In this document: positions 18,841-28,611 of the stretch, piece by piece
How positions within the stretch are numbered: position 1 is the stretch's first letter
Layout of the letters: each line of letters begins with the position of its first letter
From: Effrenium voratum
Taxonomy: Eukaryota > Sar > Dinophyceae > Suessiales > Symbiodiniaceae
Direction of reading: 5' to 3'
Assembly (NCBI GenBank): GCA_963377175.1
Contig: CAUJNA010001439.1
Location: 1 to 64,000, forward strand
DNA length: 64,000 nucleotides
Program-made: the position numbers and the translations under genes
Notes under the pieces: generated by a model
Seen by the model: only the letters and a program-made list of their open reading frames with translations
Database searches by the model: none
Told to the model about the DNA's origin: nothing

Positions 18841-21373
18841 TGAAGCTTTGCTAAATGCATATGAGGCTAGCCGCCTCCTTGCCCTTGCTCATCCGTGTAT
18901 TGTTCACGATACGGCTCGGGTTGCTGCGGCGCATGGACAGGCGCATGTATGGGATCGCTGTCGAGCTGCTGCTCCACGCATCGCCCGTACCAGTGGCATC
19001 GTTCTGGACAAAGCCGGGCGGCAATGCAATAATACTGCCGCAGTTGATGAAGCTATGCGATCGACACGTGCTTTCTGGCAGGACAATCCAGTTTCCTGGA
19101 TGATCAATGGGACACTCTCCTAGCAAATTACAAGCCAGCTTTATTGCGGCACTGTGATCCACCCAACGCTGACGACATAATGAATTCTGTCGTACGGTCG
19201 CCAGACAGTGCCCCGGGTCTGGACGGACTACCCTATGCTGCTTATCGTGCCGCGCCTCTTTCCGCTTCACGAGTCCTCGCCCGACGGTTACATGACTACA
19301 TTAACCTGCAGGCTCCCCCCCCAGTTCAAGCGCTCGTATTTATTCCTAAGGCTGACGCAGGACCCTATGCAGACAACTTCCGGCCATTAGGGTTGCCGAA
19401 CACTGCTGATCGTATCATCGATCAGGCCGTATATGTTAAGTTGTATACTGCCCTTAGGGACTCTCTGCACCCTAGCCAAACACTCATCAACATTTTTAGG
19501 GAACCTCAGGGCAACTTCCTTGACATGCAGTCTTACTTGCAAGATCGTTCTGCCTCTTGTTTTGTTCTACTTTCTGATCTTGCCAAAGCATTCGAGCGTG
19601 TCAACCCGCACTGGATCCTACTTGTCTTACAGCACCTTGGAATGCCAGCCTGGGCATATCAGTATGCCACATACGTCCTGTTTGGTCGATCCGTGCGCCA
19701 TCGAGTAGGGCGGTATTATAGACCCGCTCTTCCGGTTAGACAAGGGGTTGATATGGGGCGTGCAGTGTCGGTGCTTCTTTTCTGTGTTGCTATGGACCCT
19801 GTGTACGTCAACCTAAATATGATCCCGCGGGTCATCAGTGTCAAAGGATACATGGATGACACTGCTACGTGTGGAGAAGGAGTGAGCTGGCTGGCTGAGG
19901 CTCAGCGGGCCTTTACGTCCGCCTGCTTGGCTGGGTTTCAGGTCCTCGCGCACCGCTGTATCGCCGCTTGGTCAGTTGATAGTGTGGGTCCCACCCAGCC
20001 TATCTCTGATCAGACGCCTATTACTACTGGTGGCCCGTCGCTCCGCCGAGCAATTGAGGCTCTTCCTGATTGTGGGGATGTTGTGCTTGGATGTGCCTCG
20101 CGCCGAGCTTACCTTTCCCGCAATGACGTGCCTGATTTCTGTAGTGGCCACCCTCGGTTACAAGAACTCTGGCAGCATATGCTCACCGTCGAGTGCAAAT
20201 GCAACTGCAAGACTCATCTCTTGAGCTCCCGTTCCATTGACTGTGCTGAGCTACGCGCCGCTGATGATACGCCCTGGGGTGCGCGTGTCCTCTCCTCTGA
20301 GGCCGTCATGCTAGGCCTCCCCTTGCATGGCCAGGCACATGCGTTTGGAGTTACCCTGCCTGAGGTCAAAATCGATGCTAAGCCGCAGGCTACTTGTGCT
20401 GCTCGACTCAGAATCATGCGGCACCTCAATCTCTCAGTTAGGGAACGAGGCATGTTTTGTGCCTTTTATCTTCAATCCACTTACGCCTACGCCTATAGCG
20501 TGCAATGGCCTACTAAAGAAGCCATGCACCGACATCGGCGCATGCTGTCACGCGCTCTCTACCCGGCTAGAGCCTGGATTGACATGCGCGCGCTGCCTGA
20601 AGTGCTGCGCTATCTACGCATTGCGCCCATTGTCGCTCCAGAGCATCTTGCCGTCAAGGCCGCCATTGGTCTCGCTAGTCGTTTGCTTGCCCCAAATCAT
20701 GTGTCATGGGAGACTGCCCTCTCACGGCTGCCACCTGCTATTGTACAGCAGCTTGGATGCATGCTGCGCCTATTTCCTCGCCTGAGACAGGTGTGGAATT
20801 CCTGTCCCAATGGCAAATCTGCTGCCACTGCTATGAAAGCCCACCTCGTCAAATATCTTGACACACTAGAAGAGGTCACTGCGGTCGGCTTCCTTACTAG
20901 GCGCATGGCCACAGCCGCGTGGAAAGATCGCTCTGATATCTCCTTTCTCACTTCTCTTCACGACTTACCTCACAAGGTTGTTCTGCCAAATGTTCGTCAG
21001 GCAGTGCTCAAATGGGCTCTGGATGACGAAAGTGACACGTGGTTTTTACTTCGGCGCCATTGGACTCGCGCATCTCTGTGCGCTTGTGGATGTGGACTCA
21101 GCAGTAAATATTTTCCCAACGGATTCTTCGCAGGGGTTATCGCACTCCGCCATATCGATATTGAAATTGAATGGATGCGTCATGCCCCTCACGCTGCAGT
21201 TAGCTTGGGAATGAATATACAACCGCTCCCGCCTCTACCTACCATGTTGATCTCCCCTCCGGAGCTGCGGCATGAGGGGCACCTTGAATCAGCTACAGCA
21301 CTTCTCAATAAGTCTGCCCCGTGGCTGAAACGCCCTTGTGTACTTTGTGGCCAAGGGGACAACAGTGTGCAGC
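18840..21373 (+). pseudogene. LINE-1 part 2b: reverse transcriptase
   Basis: From 19,144 a long open frame holds the RT palm: PDSAPGLDGLPYAAYR, FRPLGLPNTADRIIDQAVY, motif A LSDLAKAFERV (Asp145 of that frame), motif B LPVRQGVDMGRAVSVLLFCV and motif C GYMDDTAT with both aspartates (238, 239). A preceding segment from about 18,840 (ASRLLALAHPCIVHD, FWQDNPVSW) is in another frame, so at least one frameshift separates it. The thumb and C-terminal part run to RPCVLCGQGDNSVQ, where LINE-2 is inserted; the last 25 residues of the open frame (to 21,447) are read from LINE-2. It copies element RNA at the nicked target. The palm looks intact but the element as a whole is dead. Confidence 0.85.
21358..21373. 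repeat. LINE-2 target-site duplication, left copy
   Basis: GACAACAGTGTGCAGC, identical to 32,802-32,817. It belongs to the LINE-1 coding sequence (GDNSVQ). Confidence 0.85.
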
Positions 21374-21457
21374 CACTCGGCCCAAGCCGGCACGTGGTAG
21401 TGTGTGCCACCCCAAAAAGGGACGGGGTGCCAATTTGGGCACGGTGATTAGCTCGCC

Positions 21458-22516
21458 ATGGTTTCTGACTGGCCCAACAACACGCTTCGAAACGCTTGGT
21501 TTGATGCCAACGCCCATGAGACTCTTTCTTTTGGCATACAGAAGCAACTGATGGATGTTTTCTTTTGGGATGGAGTCCAAAAGCTCCCTTCGGCGCAACC
21601 GCGATCTATCCTTTTTGAAGCATATGATGAGTGCTGGCATGATACAAATCAGACCATGATGAAGATCAACCTCTTGCAGTATCGAGATGGACATCGACTT
21701 CAGACGTGCGATTCCTTTGACCTTTTGACGCCGAACCATTTGATGTCTGCCACTCTGGAGTATCCATTCAGGGCTACTGCTTGCGATGTGGTTCTTCAAC
21801 AGGACGCAAATGCCATTTTTTTGAGGACTCTGCCGTCCGGTGGAATTTTTCCACGACCTTGTTTGTCTCAATCAGGAACAATGGTGGATCTTTTCTCGGG
21901 AATGGGAGGCTGGCATTTTGGATTGTTGCTTGCTGAGAACAGCATGAATCTTGATCTCCCTCCAATGAGATTTGCAATAGATATCAACACGCTTGCAAAT
22001 CAGACATTTGCTCGCATTTTTGATGCCACAGTTTGGACGGAGCAACAGCTAAATGATCTCATTTTGGAGCAGATTGCCGCTGGAACACATGCTTTCACTA
22101 CGAGCATTGACAGCATACAACTCTTGAGGCAAATCGCCCTTTGCAACCTGACCTTTGTCACGGCATCCCCCTCTTGTCAATCATGGAGTCTCGCTGGAAA
22201 CCAAAGAGGGTTGGCCGCTGAAACTGGAATGAATATGGTACAGTTGACCCGATTCCTGGCGTTGGTACAACCGGTTGCTGTTTTCATTGAAAACGTGGTT
22301 GGGCTGATGCAACACCCACACTATCGCCTCATCACACAAGTGTGGAATCAGCTGGGTCTCAGGGCGGTCATGCGCCACACGCTGGGGACAAATGGTCATC
22401 TCCCGACCGATCGGCCACGGTACTTGGGTGTTTTGCTTCGAGTTGATACCCATGTGCCGCATGAAGTGCTACGTGCAATGCAGCAGATAAGAATAAGTCA
22501 GCAGCATGGAAAATGA
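21458..22516 (+). CDS. C5 cytosine DNA methyltransferase, motifs I-VIII (LINE-2 ORF A)
   Basis: 352 residues. An N-terminal part of about 140 residues has no recognised domain. Then motif I VDLFSGMGGWHFG (from Asp144) binds S-adenosylmethionine, motif IV TASPSCQSWS carries the catalytic Cys240 (the residue before it is Ser where Pro is usual), motif VI is FIENVVGL (Glu278) and motif VIII-like is TDRPRYLGVL. The frame stops at TGA 22,514-22,516 just before the target-recognition region, which continues in ORF B. The stop and the next ATG overlap in ATGGAAAATGA. The enzyme would methylate cytosine in DNA. Methyltransferase capture by retrotransposons, including in dinoflagellates, is established; its place in this LINE follows from the enclosing direct repeats. 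Confidence 0.88.
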   Translation: MVSDWPNNTLRNAWFDANAHETLSFGIQKQLMDVFFWDGVQKLPSAQPRSILFEAYDECWHDTNQTMMKINLLQYRDGHRLQTCDSFDLLTPNHLMSATLEYPFRATACDVVLQQDANAIFLRTLPSGGIFPRPCLSQSGTMVDLFSGMGGWHFGLLLAENSMNLDLPPMRFAIDINTLANQTFARIFDATVWTEQQLNDLILEQIAAGTHAFTTSIDSIQLLRQIALCNLTFVTASPSCQSWSLAGNQRGLAAETGMNMVQLTRFLALVQPVAVFIENVVGLMQHPHYRLITQVWNQLGLRAVMRHTLGTNGHLPTDRPRYLGVLLRVDTHVPHEVLRAMQQIRISQQHGK

Positions 22517-23702
22517 GAAGGCCAGGTCAATGAATTTCATTTTGCCCGAGCTGCCCGCAAACTGGAGATCTTTGCAGCCCACGCCCTCAGAGATTCTGCG
22601 TTTGTCAGACCCAGAGTTGAGTGCCGGAGGTACAAGCTTGACACCAGCGGCCGTTTTGGATAGGCGAATGATTAATCCGTCAAGCAAGCAGGTAACCATC
22701 ATGGCGTCGTACAGGCAATCAGTTCACTATGATTACCAGTACCTCAGGAATCGCAAACTCCTGGTCAGCTTGGTTACTGTTTCAGGCATTGTCAGATTCC
22801 TGCACCCAGTTGAAATTGCTGCATGCCTGGGAATCCCAATCGCACTTGGCAGAACATCCTTTCAGCTACCCATGGACCTGAACGCGGCGTACCGGCTTCT
22901 GGGTAACATGTTTGTTCCTTGTCAGTCGATGCTCGCCTTTCTGATGATGGGACTCCTATATGGTTTCTTGCGGAACAATTCAATTGAGAATTTTGACATG
23001 CGACACGCTCTGCAATATTGGAAACAGCAGCTCATCGACATTGGCCAGGTCTGGACACTTGCCAAGGCTGACACGGACTTCCTGACCATCTCATGTGCTT
23101 CGGATTTCTGGTCTCAGACTCAGAGTTTTCTGCCCATCACAACTGAATCATTGGTTTTTGGCAAGACCATTTTGCGGATCGTCCATGATGCCGATTTGGA
23201 CACAGACATTCTGCGCCTCTGTTTGAGCGACAACGAGCATCAGGACAATGCGGAATGCTTCTCAATTCTTGAGTTTCAGCCTTCAGGTCAGGCCCGGGAT
23301 CTGCTCCTGGTCATGCACCCCTCAGGAATTTTGATACTGCGACATGCAACTCTCCCGCCGTGCAAGGAGACTGCTACTGCAATGTTGAGCACATGGATCA
23401 ACCACCTTACAACTGCCACCCCGGATCAATGCCTGTCTTACTTCAATGTTTTTGGTCACCCTCGCATTTGGACGGCCCAAGGAAATGAGCACTTGATTTT
23501 CGCTTTGCAGTGTAATCCCTTGACAGGGCAGATGTGCGAGCAGTGGAATTTTTCAGTTCATGATCAAGTCCTTCAAATCTCGAACACGGCCACGAGCTCA
23601 GATGGATTTATGGACAATTTGCGTGCCTTTCTTTGGTGCAATGCTGTGGATGGCAAATTTCGGACCTCCAAACCCCATGCAACGGGCCTGTTTCGGCAGT
23701 GA
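22506..23702 (+). CDS. Methyltransferase target-recognition region, motifs IX-X, and C-terminal extension (ORF B)
   Basis: 398 residues. Residues 1-90 fit a target-recognition region. Motif IX is VRFLHPVEIAACLGIP (residues 97-111). Motif X is AYRLLGNMFVPCQ, with the conserved GN at 133-134. Residues 150-398 (HALQYWKQQLIDIGQVWTLA, LMHPSGILIL, WINHLTTATPDQ) are not recognised. The start at 22,506 overlaps the ORF A stop, so the product is either a split enzyme made by reinitiation, a frameshift product, or the result of one mutation. The 3' end at 23,702 again hands over to another frame near 23,690. Confidence 0.8.
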   Translation: MENEKARSMNFILPELPANWRSLQPTPSEILRLSDPELSAGGTSLTPAAVLDRRMINPSSKQVTIMASYRQSVHYDYQYLRNRKLLVSLVTVSGIVRFLHPVEIAACLGIPIALGRTSFQLPMDLNAAYRLLGNMFVPCQSMLAFLMMGLLYGFLRNNSIENFDMRHALQYWKQQLIDIGQVWTLAKADTDFLTISCASDFWSQTQSFLPITTESLVFGKTILRIVHDADLDTDILRLCLSDNEHQDNAECFSILEFQPSGQARDLLLVMHPSGILILRHATLPPCKETATAMLSTWINHLTTATPDQCLSYFNVFGHPRIWTAQGNEHLIFALQCNPLTGQMCEQWNFSVHDQVLQISNTATSSDGFMDNLRAFLWCNAVDGKFRTSKPHATGLFRQ

Positions 23703-24562
23703 CATTCGTGCCAAACGAATCCAGGACATGTCTGGACCACACCGAGCTTGAGTACCTCCTCCAGGTATGGTCTTTTGGCTCAGGGATCTCAGCACTCGCA
23801 AGCCCTCGTGGACTTCAAGATCGACCTTTCGTTTTTGGAGGACAGCAACATGGTTGGACAGATGTTACAGATCCAGAAATGCAGAATGCAGTTGCGCGCC
23901 TCAACAAGCATTGGCCTGAGGAAACCTGGACACTCACTGCAGGTACAATCTCGATGGGGCCATCCGGCCAACTTGCAGACAGTTTGGAGCCGGCGCAGAC
24001 TCGCGCAGCCACCCACATCGTTAAGACATTTGCGAGCCACATGCGATGGACCTTGATTGAACCCATTGGCCAATTCAGCCCTAAATCCCTTGGCGTATCT
24101 TGCTGTCCTCCTGGACCGCTTTTTCAGGTATACAAGTGTGAGCTGCGCGCAACATTGCAACATGACGCTGCATTTCATTTTGTGCAGCAACTAGCGCAAG
24201 GTCAAGTTATTCACCTCCTCCAGCAGTCAGGACTCCAGCTACATTGGTCGGAAACTCAGACAGGTGCAGTGCGTTTGAAGGTCCAGTACGAATCATCCTG
24301 CAACGGTACATACCTGGAAGATGATTTTCTGGCATGCCTTTTTAAAGCGTATTGCAGTGAGTCGTCTCGACAATGGACAATCACGCACCCGGGACCTCTT
24401 GTACCTACCAGCATCAGAATGGTAAACAAATGCAAGGTGAACTTCGAGATGCCCCGCACAATTCAGGTCTCGGATTTGCAAAGTCTGTGGGAGATGGCCT
24501 GCAGATGGGTCGGAAGATCCCCGAAATCAGATGGACTTGTGGTGCCAGGAACCGCACCCTGA
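23633..24562 (+). CDS. LINE-2 ORF C: unknown region leading into a ubiquitin-like segment
   Basis: 309 residues; true coding in this frame probably begins near 23,690 (CNGPVSAVTFVPNES, TELEYLLQVWSFGSG). It includes ARLNKHWPEETWTLTAGTIS, RAATHIVKTFASHMRWTLIE and SGLQLHWSETQTGAVRLKVQ. No catalytic family is recognised. Near its end, FEMPRTIQVSDLQSLWEMAC and RWVGR look like the beta-strand and helix start of a ubiquitin fold, whose remainder is in ORF D. The frame ends at 24,562 after the coding signal has moved to ORF D near 24,520. Confidence 0.55.
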   Translation: MVQCCGWQISDLQTPCNGPVSAVTFVPNESRTCLDHTELEYLLQVWSFGSGISALASPRGLQDRPFVFGGQQHGWTDVTDPEMQNAVARLNKHWPEETWTLTAGTISMGPSGQLADSLEPAQTRAATHIVKTFASHMRWTLIEPIGQFSPKSLGVSCCPPGPLFQVYKCELRATLQHDAAFHFVQQLAQGQVIHLLQQSGLQLHWSETQTGAVRLKVQYESSCNGTYLEDDFLACLFKAYCSESSRQWTITHPGPLVPTSIRMVNKCKVNFEMPRTIQVSDLQSLWEMACRWVGRSPKSDGLVVPGTAP

Positions 24563-25698
24563 CGTGCCCCATAGACGACTGCATTCACCAGGGCAAGATC
24601 ATGTTTTACCATGTTGTCCGATTACACGGAGGAGGACACAAACAGGACAAAGTTGTTGAGACAAAGACTCAGCTAGCGTCATGGATGGCTCTCGAGGGAA
24701 TCAAGGTCGATGATACCATGAGGATCATCGAGACTCTCCACTCAAAGGCGGGGCTGCCTCAGCTTCAACATGTCCTGGGAACCCAGGTTGCCGACAGATG
24801 GAACGCCTTGGAGTTGTTGTGTCGAAAAGTGGATGAGCCTTTGCCGGTGCCACACAAAGGCCCACCCATCCCGAAGACCAAGCCGAGCAAGATTGTGTCG
24901 AGCGCACCAGACTCAATCCAGGCCGCTGCAATTTTTCTCAGGCCCGGTTACTTCATCACGCCAGATGAGCAGCCAGCTCAGGTTTTGAGATCGGTAGCCC
25001 CAAGGGCCACTGGTGTAGTGCTTGCGGATTTTGCAGATGTGCAGTCATGGCTTCAGAATCAAACCAAGATTTCAGCAGATGCTTTGGGCCTTATCATTCC
25101 AGGTAAGCACTCCGCAAACACTGTACGACAGGGTGCAGAGGTCAAGGTGCCGGTTGCAGATGCTCAGCAGCGACAATTTCTCATCTCAGCCACAATGTAC
25201 CAGCTTGGTGAACAAGAAATAGGCACCGCCTCGAGCTCAGGAGACAAGGTAGACACTGATGGGGAAATCCACGTTTCTTTTTACCTGTACAAGGAGGATT
25301 TTGCTGAAAACATTTGGTCGGAGCTGCTCCTGAACCCGGTTCGCATCACGAGGCGCCTTCTGACAGAGGCCGGATGGAATGCAGGACTGTCCAAGGTATG
25401 GGGTCGTGCTTTCCTCAGCAACCACGTGAAGGTCCAATCCGAGAAATGCGACGTCATTGCTTTCCAAGCAACAATCAATTCAGAGGACGAGGGCGAATTG
25501 CTTACCCATTCTGGAGTTGCAGGACCGTACATCACATCCCGTGACCCTCACGGCCGGCCCTGCAACAAATACAGGGTGCTTTGGCTACCAGACTCAAAAT
25601 CAGACTTGCAGGTCAAGGCGGCGTCCATGAACGCTTTCGGACTCGTCAAGAGCAAGACAGGTCTGGGAATCCGAGTTTTGGCTGACGAATATGTGTAG
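24373..25698 (+). CDS. LINE-2 ORF D: ubiquitin-like RLHGGG tail and ORF1-like region
   Basis: 441 residues; coding probably starts near 24,510 (RKIPEIRWTCGARNRTLT). GKIMFYHVVRLHGGGHKQDK places RLHGGG at the end of a domain of about 80 residues begun in ORF C, in the position of the ubiquitin tail RLRGG. The following residues (SWMALEGIKVDDTMRIIETL; FLRPGYFITPDEQPAQVLRS; ATGVVLADFADVQSWLQNQT; ISADALGLIIPGK) resemble the ORF1-like part that, as far as I recall, precedes the endonuclease in dinoflagellate LINE proteins. It ends RVLADEYV at TAG 25,698. The ubiquitin assignment rests on pattern only. Confidence 0.55.
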   Translation: MDNHAPGTSCTYQHQNGKQMQGELRDAPHNSGLGFAKSVGDGLQMGRKIPEIRWTCGARNRTLTCPIDDCIHQGKIMFYHVVRLHGGGHKQDKVVETKTQLASWMALEGIKVDDTMRIIETLHSKAGLPQLQHVLGTQVADRWNALELLCRKVDEPLPVPHKGPPIPKTKPSKIVSSAPDSIQAAAIFLRPGYFITPDEQPAQVLRSVAPRATGVVLADFADVQSWLQNQTKISADALGLIIPGKHSANTVRQGAEVKVPVADAQQRQFLISATMYQLGEQEIGTASSSGDKVDTDGEIHVSFYLYKEDFAENIWSELLLNPVRITRRLLTEAGWNAGLSKVWGRAFLSNHVKVQSEKCDVIAFQATINSEDEGELLTHSGVAGPYITSRDPHGRPCNKYRVLWLPDSKSDLQVKAASMNAFGLVKSKTGLGIRVLADEYV

Positions 25699-25746
25699 CG
25701 GTACGAAGCTCTACACCCGGGAAAATCGGCGCCTGCTCACGTACCA

Positions 25747-26433
25747 GTGCGGTTCAGATACAGACTTGAGCAAATTCCCCAGGGAATCCAGACCACCGGT
25801 CTTCAGTCATGGGCGACATCCTTGAACTGGGCAATCAAGATTCAAAAATGGAACGGGCCGCGCACAGCAATCATTGGTGCTGAACATCCCCCTCCTCCAG
25901 GCGTTTTGGCGATAAATGGAGAGCCGGTAATCCTGCATGAGTTGCATTTCACGCGCAAGGAGCCTGAGCGAGCCCCTCAGATACCACAGACGGTCAGCAA
26001 AGACGCGGCACTCGCTACAGATATCCTGCAGACAAACGACCCATGGCGCAAATCGGACTTGGTTGACACAAGACCGCCTCTGCCACGGCGACCCCAGCCC
26101 ACACCTTGTGCAGGCCCTTTTGAAGCCAAGTTAAAAGAACAGGAAAATGAGATTGTCAGCATGAAGAAATCAATTGCGGCGATGTCGCAATCCCACACTC
26201 AGTTTGCTGGCCGGTGTGAAACTGAATTCAGCCGGCTACAAACCGGTCAGGACAACATGCGAAAGGAGCTGAACCTCTCCCTCGAGACAGTCATGGCTAG
26301 GAGCCAATCATCATTTGATGAGCTCAAGATGCTTTTGCAGGCCAACATTGGAGCTCAGCAGCACCATCGTCCCGCGAAAAAGGCTAAGGACTGTCACCCG
26401 GGAGAAACGGAGAGAATGGAGATCGAGTCTTGA
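25747..26433 (+). CDS. LINE-2 ORF E: ORF1-like continuation with coiled coil
   Basis: 228 residues. The first 75 (RFRYRLEQIPQGIQTTGLQS, WAIKIQKWNGPRTAIIGAEH, PPPGVLAINGEPVILHEL) continue ORF D after a short gap; the spacer 25,699-25,746 may once have been coding. Residues 135-215 form a predicted coiled coil (FEAKLKEQENEIVSMKKSIA; FDELKMLLQANIGAQQ) followed by a basic KKAKD tail. Coiled coils with basic ends are common in LINE ORF1 proteins, which bind element RNA. Confidence 0.6.
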   Translation: MRFRYRLEQIPQGIQTTGLQSWATSLNWAIKIQKWNGPRTAIIGAEHPPPPGVLAINGEPVILHELHFTRKEPERAPQIPQTVSKDAALATDILQTNDPWRKSDLVDTRPPLPRRPQPTPCAGPFEAKLKEQENEIVSMKKSIAAMSQSHTQFAGRCETEFSRLQTGQDNMRKELNLSLETVMARSQSSFDELKMLLQANIGAQQHHRPAKKAKDCHPGETERMEIES

Positions 26434-26451
26434 CTAGGGCCAGAGTCAACA

Positions 26452-28611
26452 ATGCCAACTTTTTCGGTGCATGCGCGCAAACTTCGAGAACATGATGGTG
26501 CTAGTCCAGCAGATAAATCACCATCGAGTTCAAGGAGACAATTCGGGGAGGTGATCCTAGAGCCCTGCAACCGCAGTTTCGCTCAGGGATCCAATATTTC
26601 ATTTTCTGGAATTTATCTTGCAGATCTATTGCAATGGAGCAGGTTTGCATGTGCAAACCAGGGGTATGCTTGCAGCCGGGACGATTGGGGATACACTTTC
26701 CTCAGCGCTTGTGATCTCTATCAGAACGGCCAGACGAGCTCATCATGCAATGGTTTATCTCCAGGCCGGCCTGGTTCAAACCCTGCCGGCCGGAAATTCA
26801 ATGGCGAAGGAATGGCCCATCCATTCCACCACTGCCCAATCCATCCTTTTCAATGGCGTTTTCAGGTGGTCTTTGCGAGAAATGCTGTGAAGCACCACCA
26901 CTACGCCACACATGAAATCAGTGCCAAAGGTCCAGGGGTTCGGACGAAGGCACTGTATACGAGTTACCGTGAAAGAGAAAACAGGTCCGCAGCCTTGCAA
27001 TCAGTTATTGTTCCGCAGATTTGTCACTTTGATTCATTTTTATTTGAGATACAGCCCTGCTCCTTTTTTTGCCGGAATCCCGATTGGCAGATTTCGTACA
27101 CTGGAATGCGAGTTGGGGAAGCCAACCACCCGGGCCCCCCGGCCCCAGACAATTTGCCTTGCATTTTTGCATGTATTAACCCAACGGCGGTTCATGGAAA
27201 AATCCGCCAAATCACGAATTGCGGTGATGTTATTATTCTTGCCGAAACCAGTGCAACCCCAGCAGCACAACGGGCCGCCAGTAAGGAGGCACTATCTCGA
27301 GGTTTCCGGACTGTATGGGGTTCACCTGTTGCGACCATGAAGCAGGTTGAACACGATTTGAATCTGCGAGGTGTTAGCGGTGGAGTTGCTTGTGTTAGCA
27401 GGTATCCGATTCGCGAGACAAGAGACCCCTTTCCTGAATCCTGGAAGGCCACCACCCGTATTCTGGAGTCGTATGTGCAGATTGGTGGAATCACTATACG
27501 GATTATCCCCATCTATGCCCCCCCTCATGCAGGAGACACCTCAAGGGCACTCGCAGTGGCAAATTATTTGCTTGAAATGGCCAGCCAAAGGCTGAATATG
27601 AACGCAACCCCAACAATCATTGCAGGAGACTTTAACCGTGCAATCCATACGCTCGAGGCTTGGAGCGCGCTACGGAAACGAGGTTTTGTTGATCTACAAT
27701 CTCACGCACACCGCATCCATGGAACTCCTTTGCCACCTACATGCATTCCACGCAATTGCAAGAACGGAGGCACAAGGAACGATACTTTCCTGGTGGACCC
27801 TCGTTTGATGCCTTTCTTGCAAAAGGTTGATGTTCTTCAAACCGATGATTTTAATATCCACAGACCCATTCGAGCTCATTTTGCATTTCCAGCGGTACAA
27901 TTGCTACAACCCAAATGGAAACTCCCACGAAGTTTTGCTGACCTCCATGTCGATCCGGCGCGACTTGCGGATGCCTATGCAGCAACTGCGCTAGGCACCA
28001 TTGTGCCCAATGCGGACAATGCAGAACAGCTTTTACGAGATTGGAGTTCCTGTGTTGAGAAATCCGTTGACAAAGCAATTGCAAACCACCACTCAGATGA
28101 TCCCTTGCGCCAACCGAGATCCTCTTTGCCTGGCTGCCAACGAATACAATCTCTCCTGAAAAGAATCCAATCTCAGAGGGAGCAGTCTTTGGCGGATTTG
28201 AACGCGGAATGGCAGGCGATTTGCAAGGCCAAAGGATATGCCATTTCTTTCGTGGACTGGTTGCTAAATTGGCCGGACATGATCGCCGTTCCCTTCCATG
28301 TGCCCACCTATGAGCAGTTGTTTCATATTGAGCAAATTGTGCGCTTTGACACTGACGCCACCGTGCTGCAGGAAGTTCAGGCCCGCTACCAGCTCAGAAA
28401 ATATGCAAACACCCTGGACGAGACGGTTGCCTTTCGCCGAAACCAAATCCGGAAAGTTCGGGGGCCACAGACACCGATGATCACGTGCTTGACCGAGGAG
28501 CACATACTGGATGTCCAACCATCACGCAGGCGGCAAGCCAAAGGCCCGCCAGCATACTCCTTCAGCTCGTCAGAAAACCACTTATTGTGGAGAGCACTGC
28601 GTTGTCATTGA
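26452..28611 (+). CDS. LINE-2 ORF F: AP-like endonuclease
   Basis: 719 residues. The first 220 are poorly defined. At residues 224-231 GEANHPGP precedes the endonuclease, a phrase I associate with dinoflagellate LINE proteins. The endonuclease then runs: GDVIILAETSATPAAQR (catalytic Glu), GVSGGVACVSRYPI, IRIIPIYAPPHAGDTSR, TIIAGDFNRAIHTLEAW (GDFN), GTRNDTFLVDPRL (ND) and DFNIHRPIRAHF (catalytic His). All main catalytic positions look present. After residue 480 a helical linker leads to the RT, which begins in the next frame at about 28,520. It would nick target DNA for reverse transcription. Confidence 0.85.
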   Translation: MPTFSVHARKLREHDGASPADKSPSSSRRQFGEVILEPCNRSFAQGSNISFSGIYLADLLQWSRFACANQGYACSRDDWGYTFLSACDLYQNGQTSSSCNGLSPGRPGSNPAGRKFNGEGMAHPFHHCPIHPFQWRFQVVFARNAVKHHHYATHEISAKGPGVRTKALYTSYRERENRSAALQSVIVPQICHFDSFLFEIQPCSFFCRNPDWQISYTGMRVGEANHPGPPAPDNLPCIFACINPTAVHGKIRQITNCGDVIILAETSATPAAQRAASKEALSRGFRTVWGSPVATMKQVEHDLNLRGVSGGVACVSRYPIRETRDPFPESWKATTRILESYVQIGGITIRIIPIYAPPHAGDTSRALAVANYLLEMASQRLNMNATPTIIAGDFNRAIHTLEAWSALRKRGFVDLQSHAHRIHGTPLPPTCIPRNCKNGGTRNDTFLVDPRLMPFLQKVDVLQTDDFNIHRPIRAHFAFPAVQLLQPKWKLPRSFADLHVDPARLADAYAATALGTIVPNADNAEQLLRDWSSCVEKSVDKAIANHHSDDPLRQPRSSLPGCQRIQSLLKRIQSQREQSLADLNAEWQAICKAKGYAISFVDWLLNWPDMIAVPFHVPTYEQLFHIEQIVRFDTDATVLQEVQARYQLRKYANTLDETVAFRRNQIRKVRGPQTPMITCLTEEHILDVQPSRRRQAKGPPAYSFSSSENHLLWRALRCH

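Noticed and set aside
23764..23783. TTTTGGCTCAG resembling the end of the dinoflagellate spliced leader
   Set aside because: Only 10-11 bases match, it lies inside LINE-2 coding sequence, and the rest of the leader is absent.
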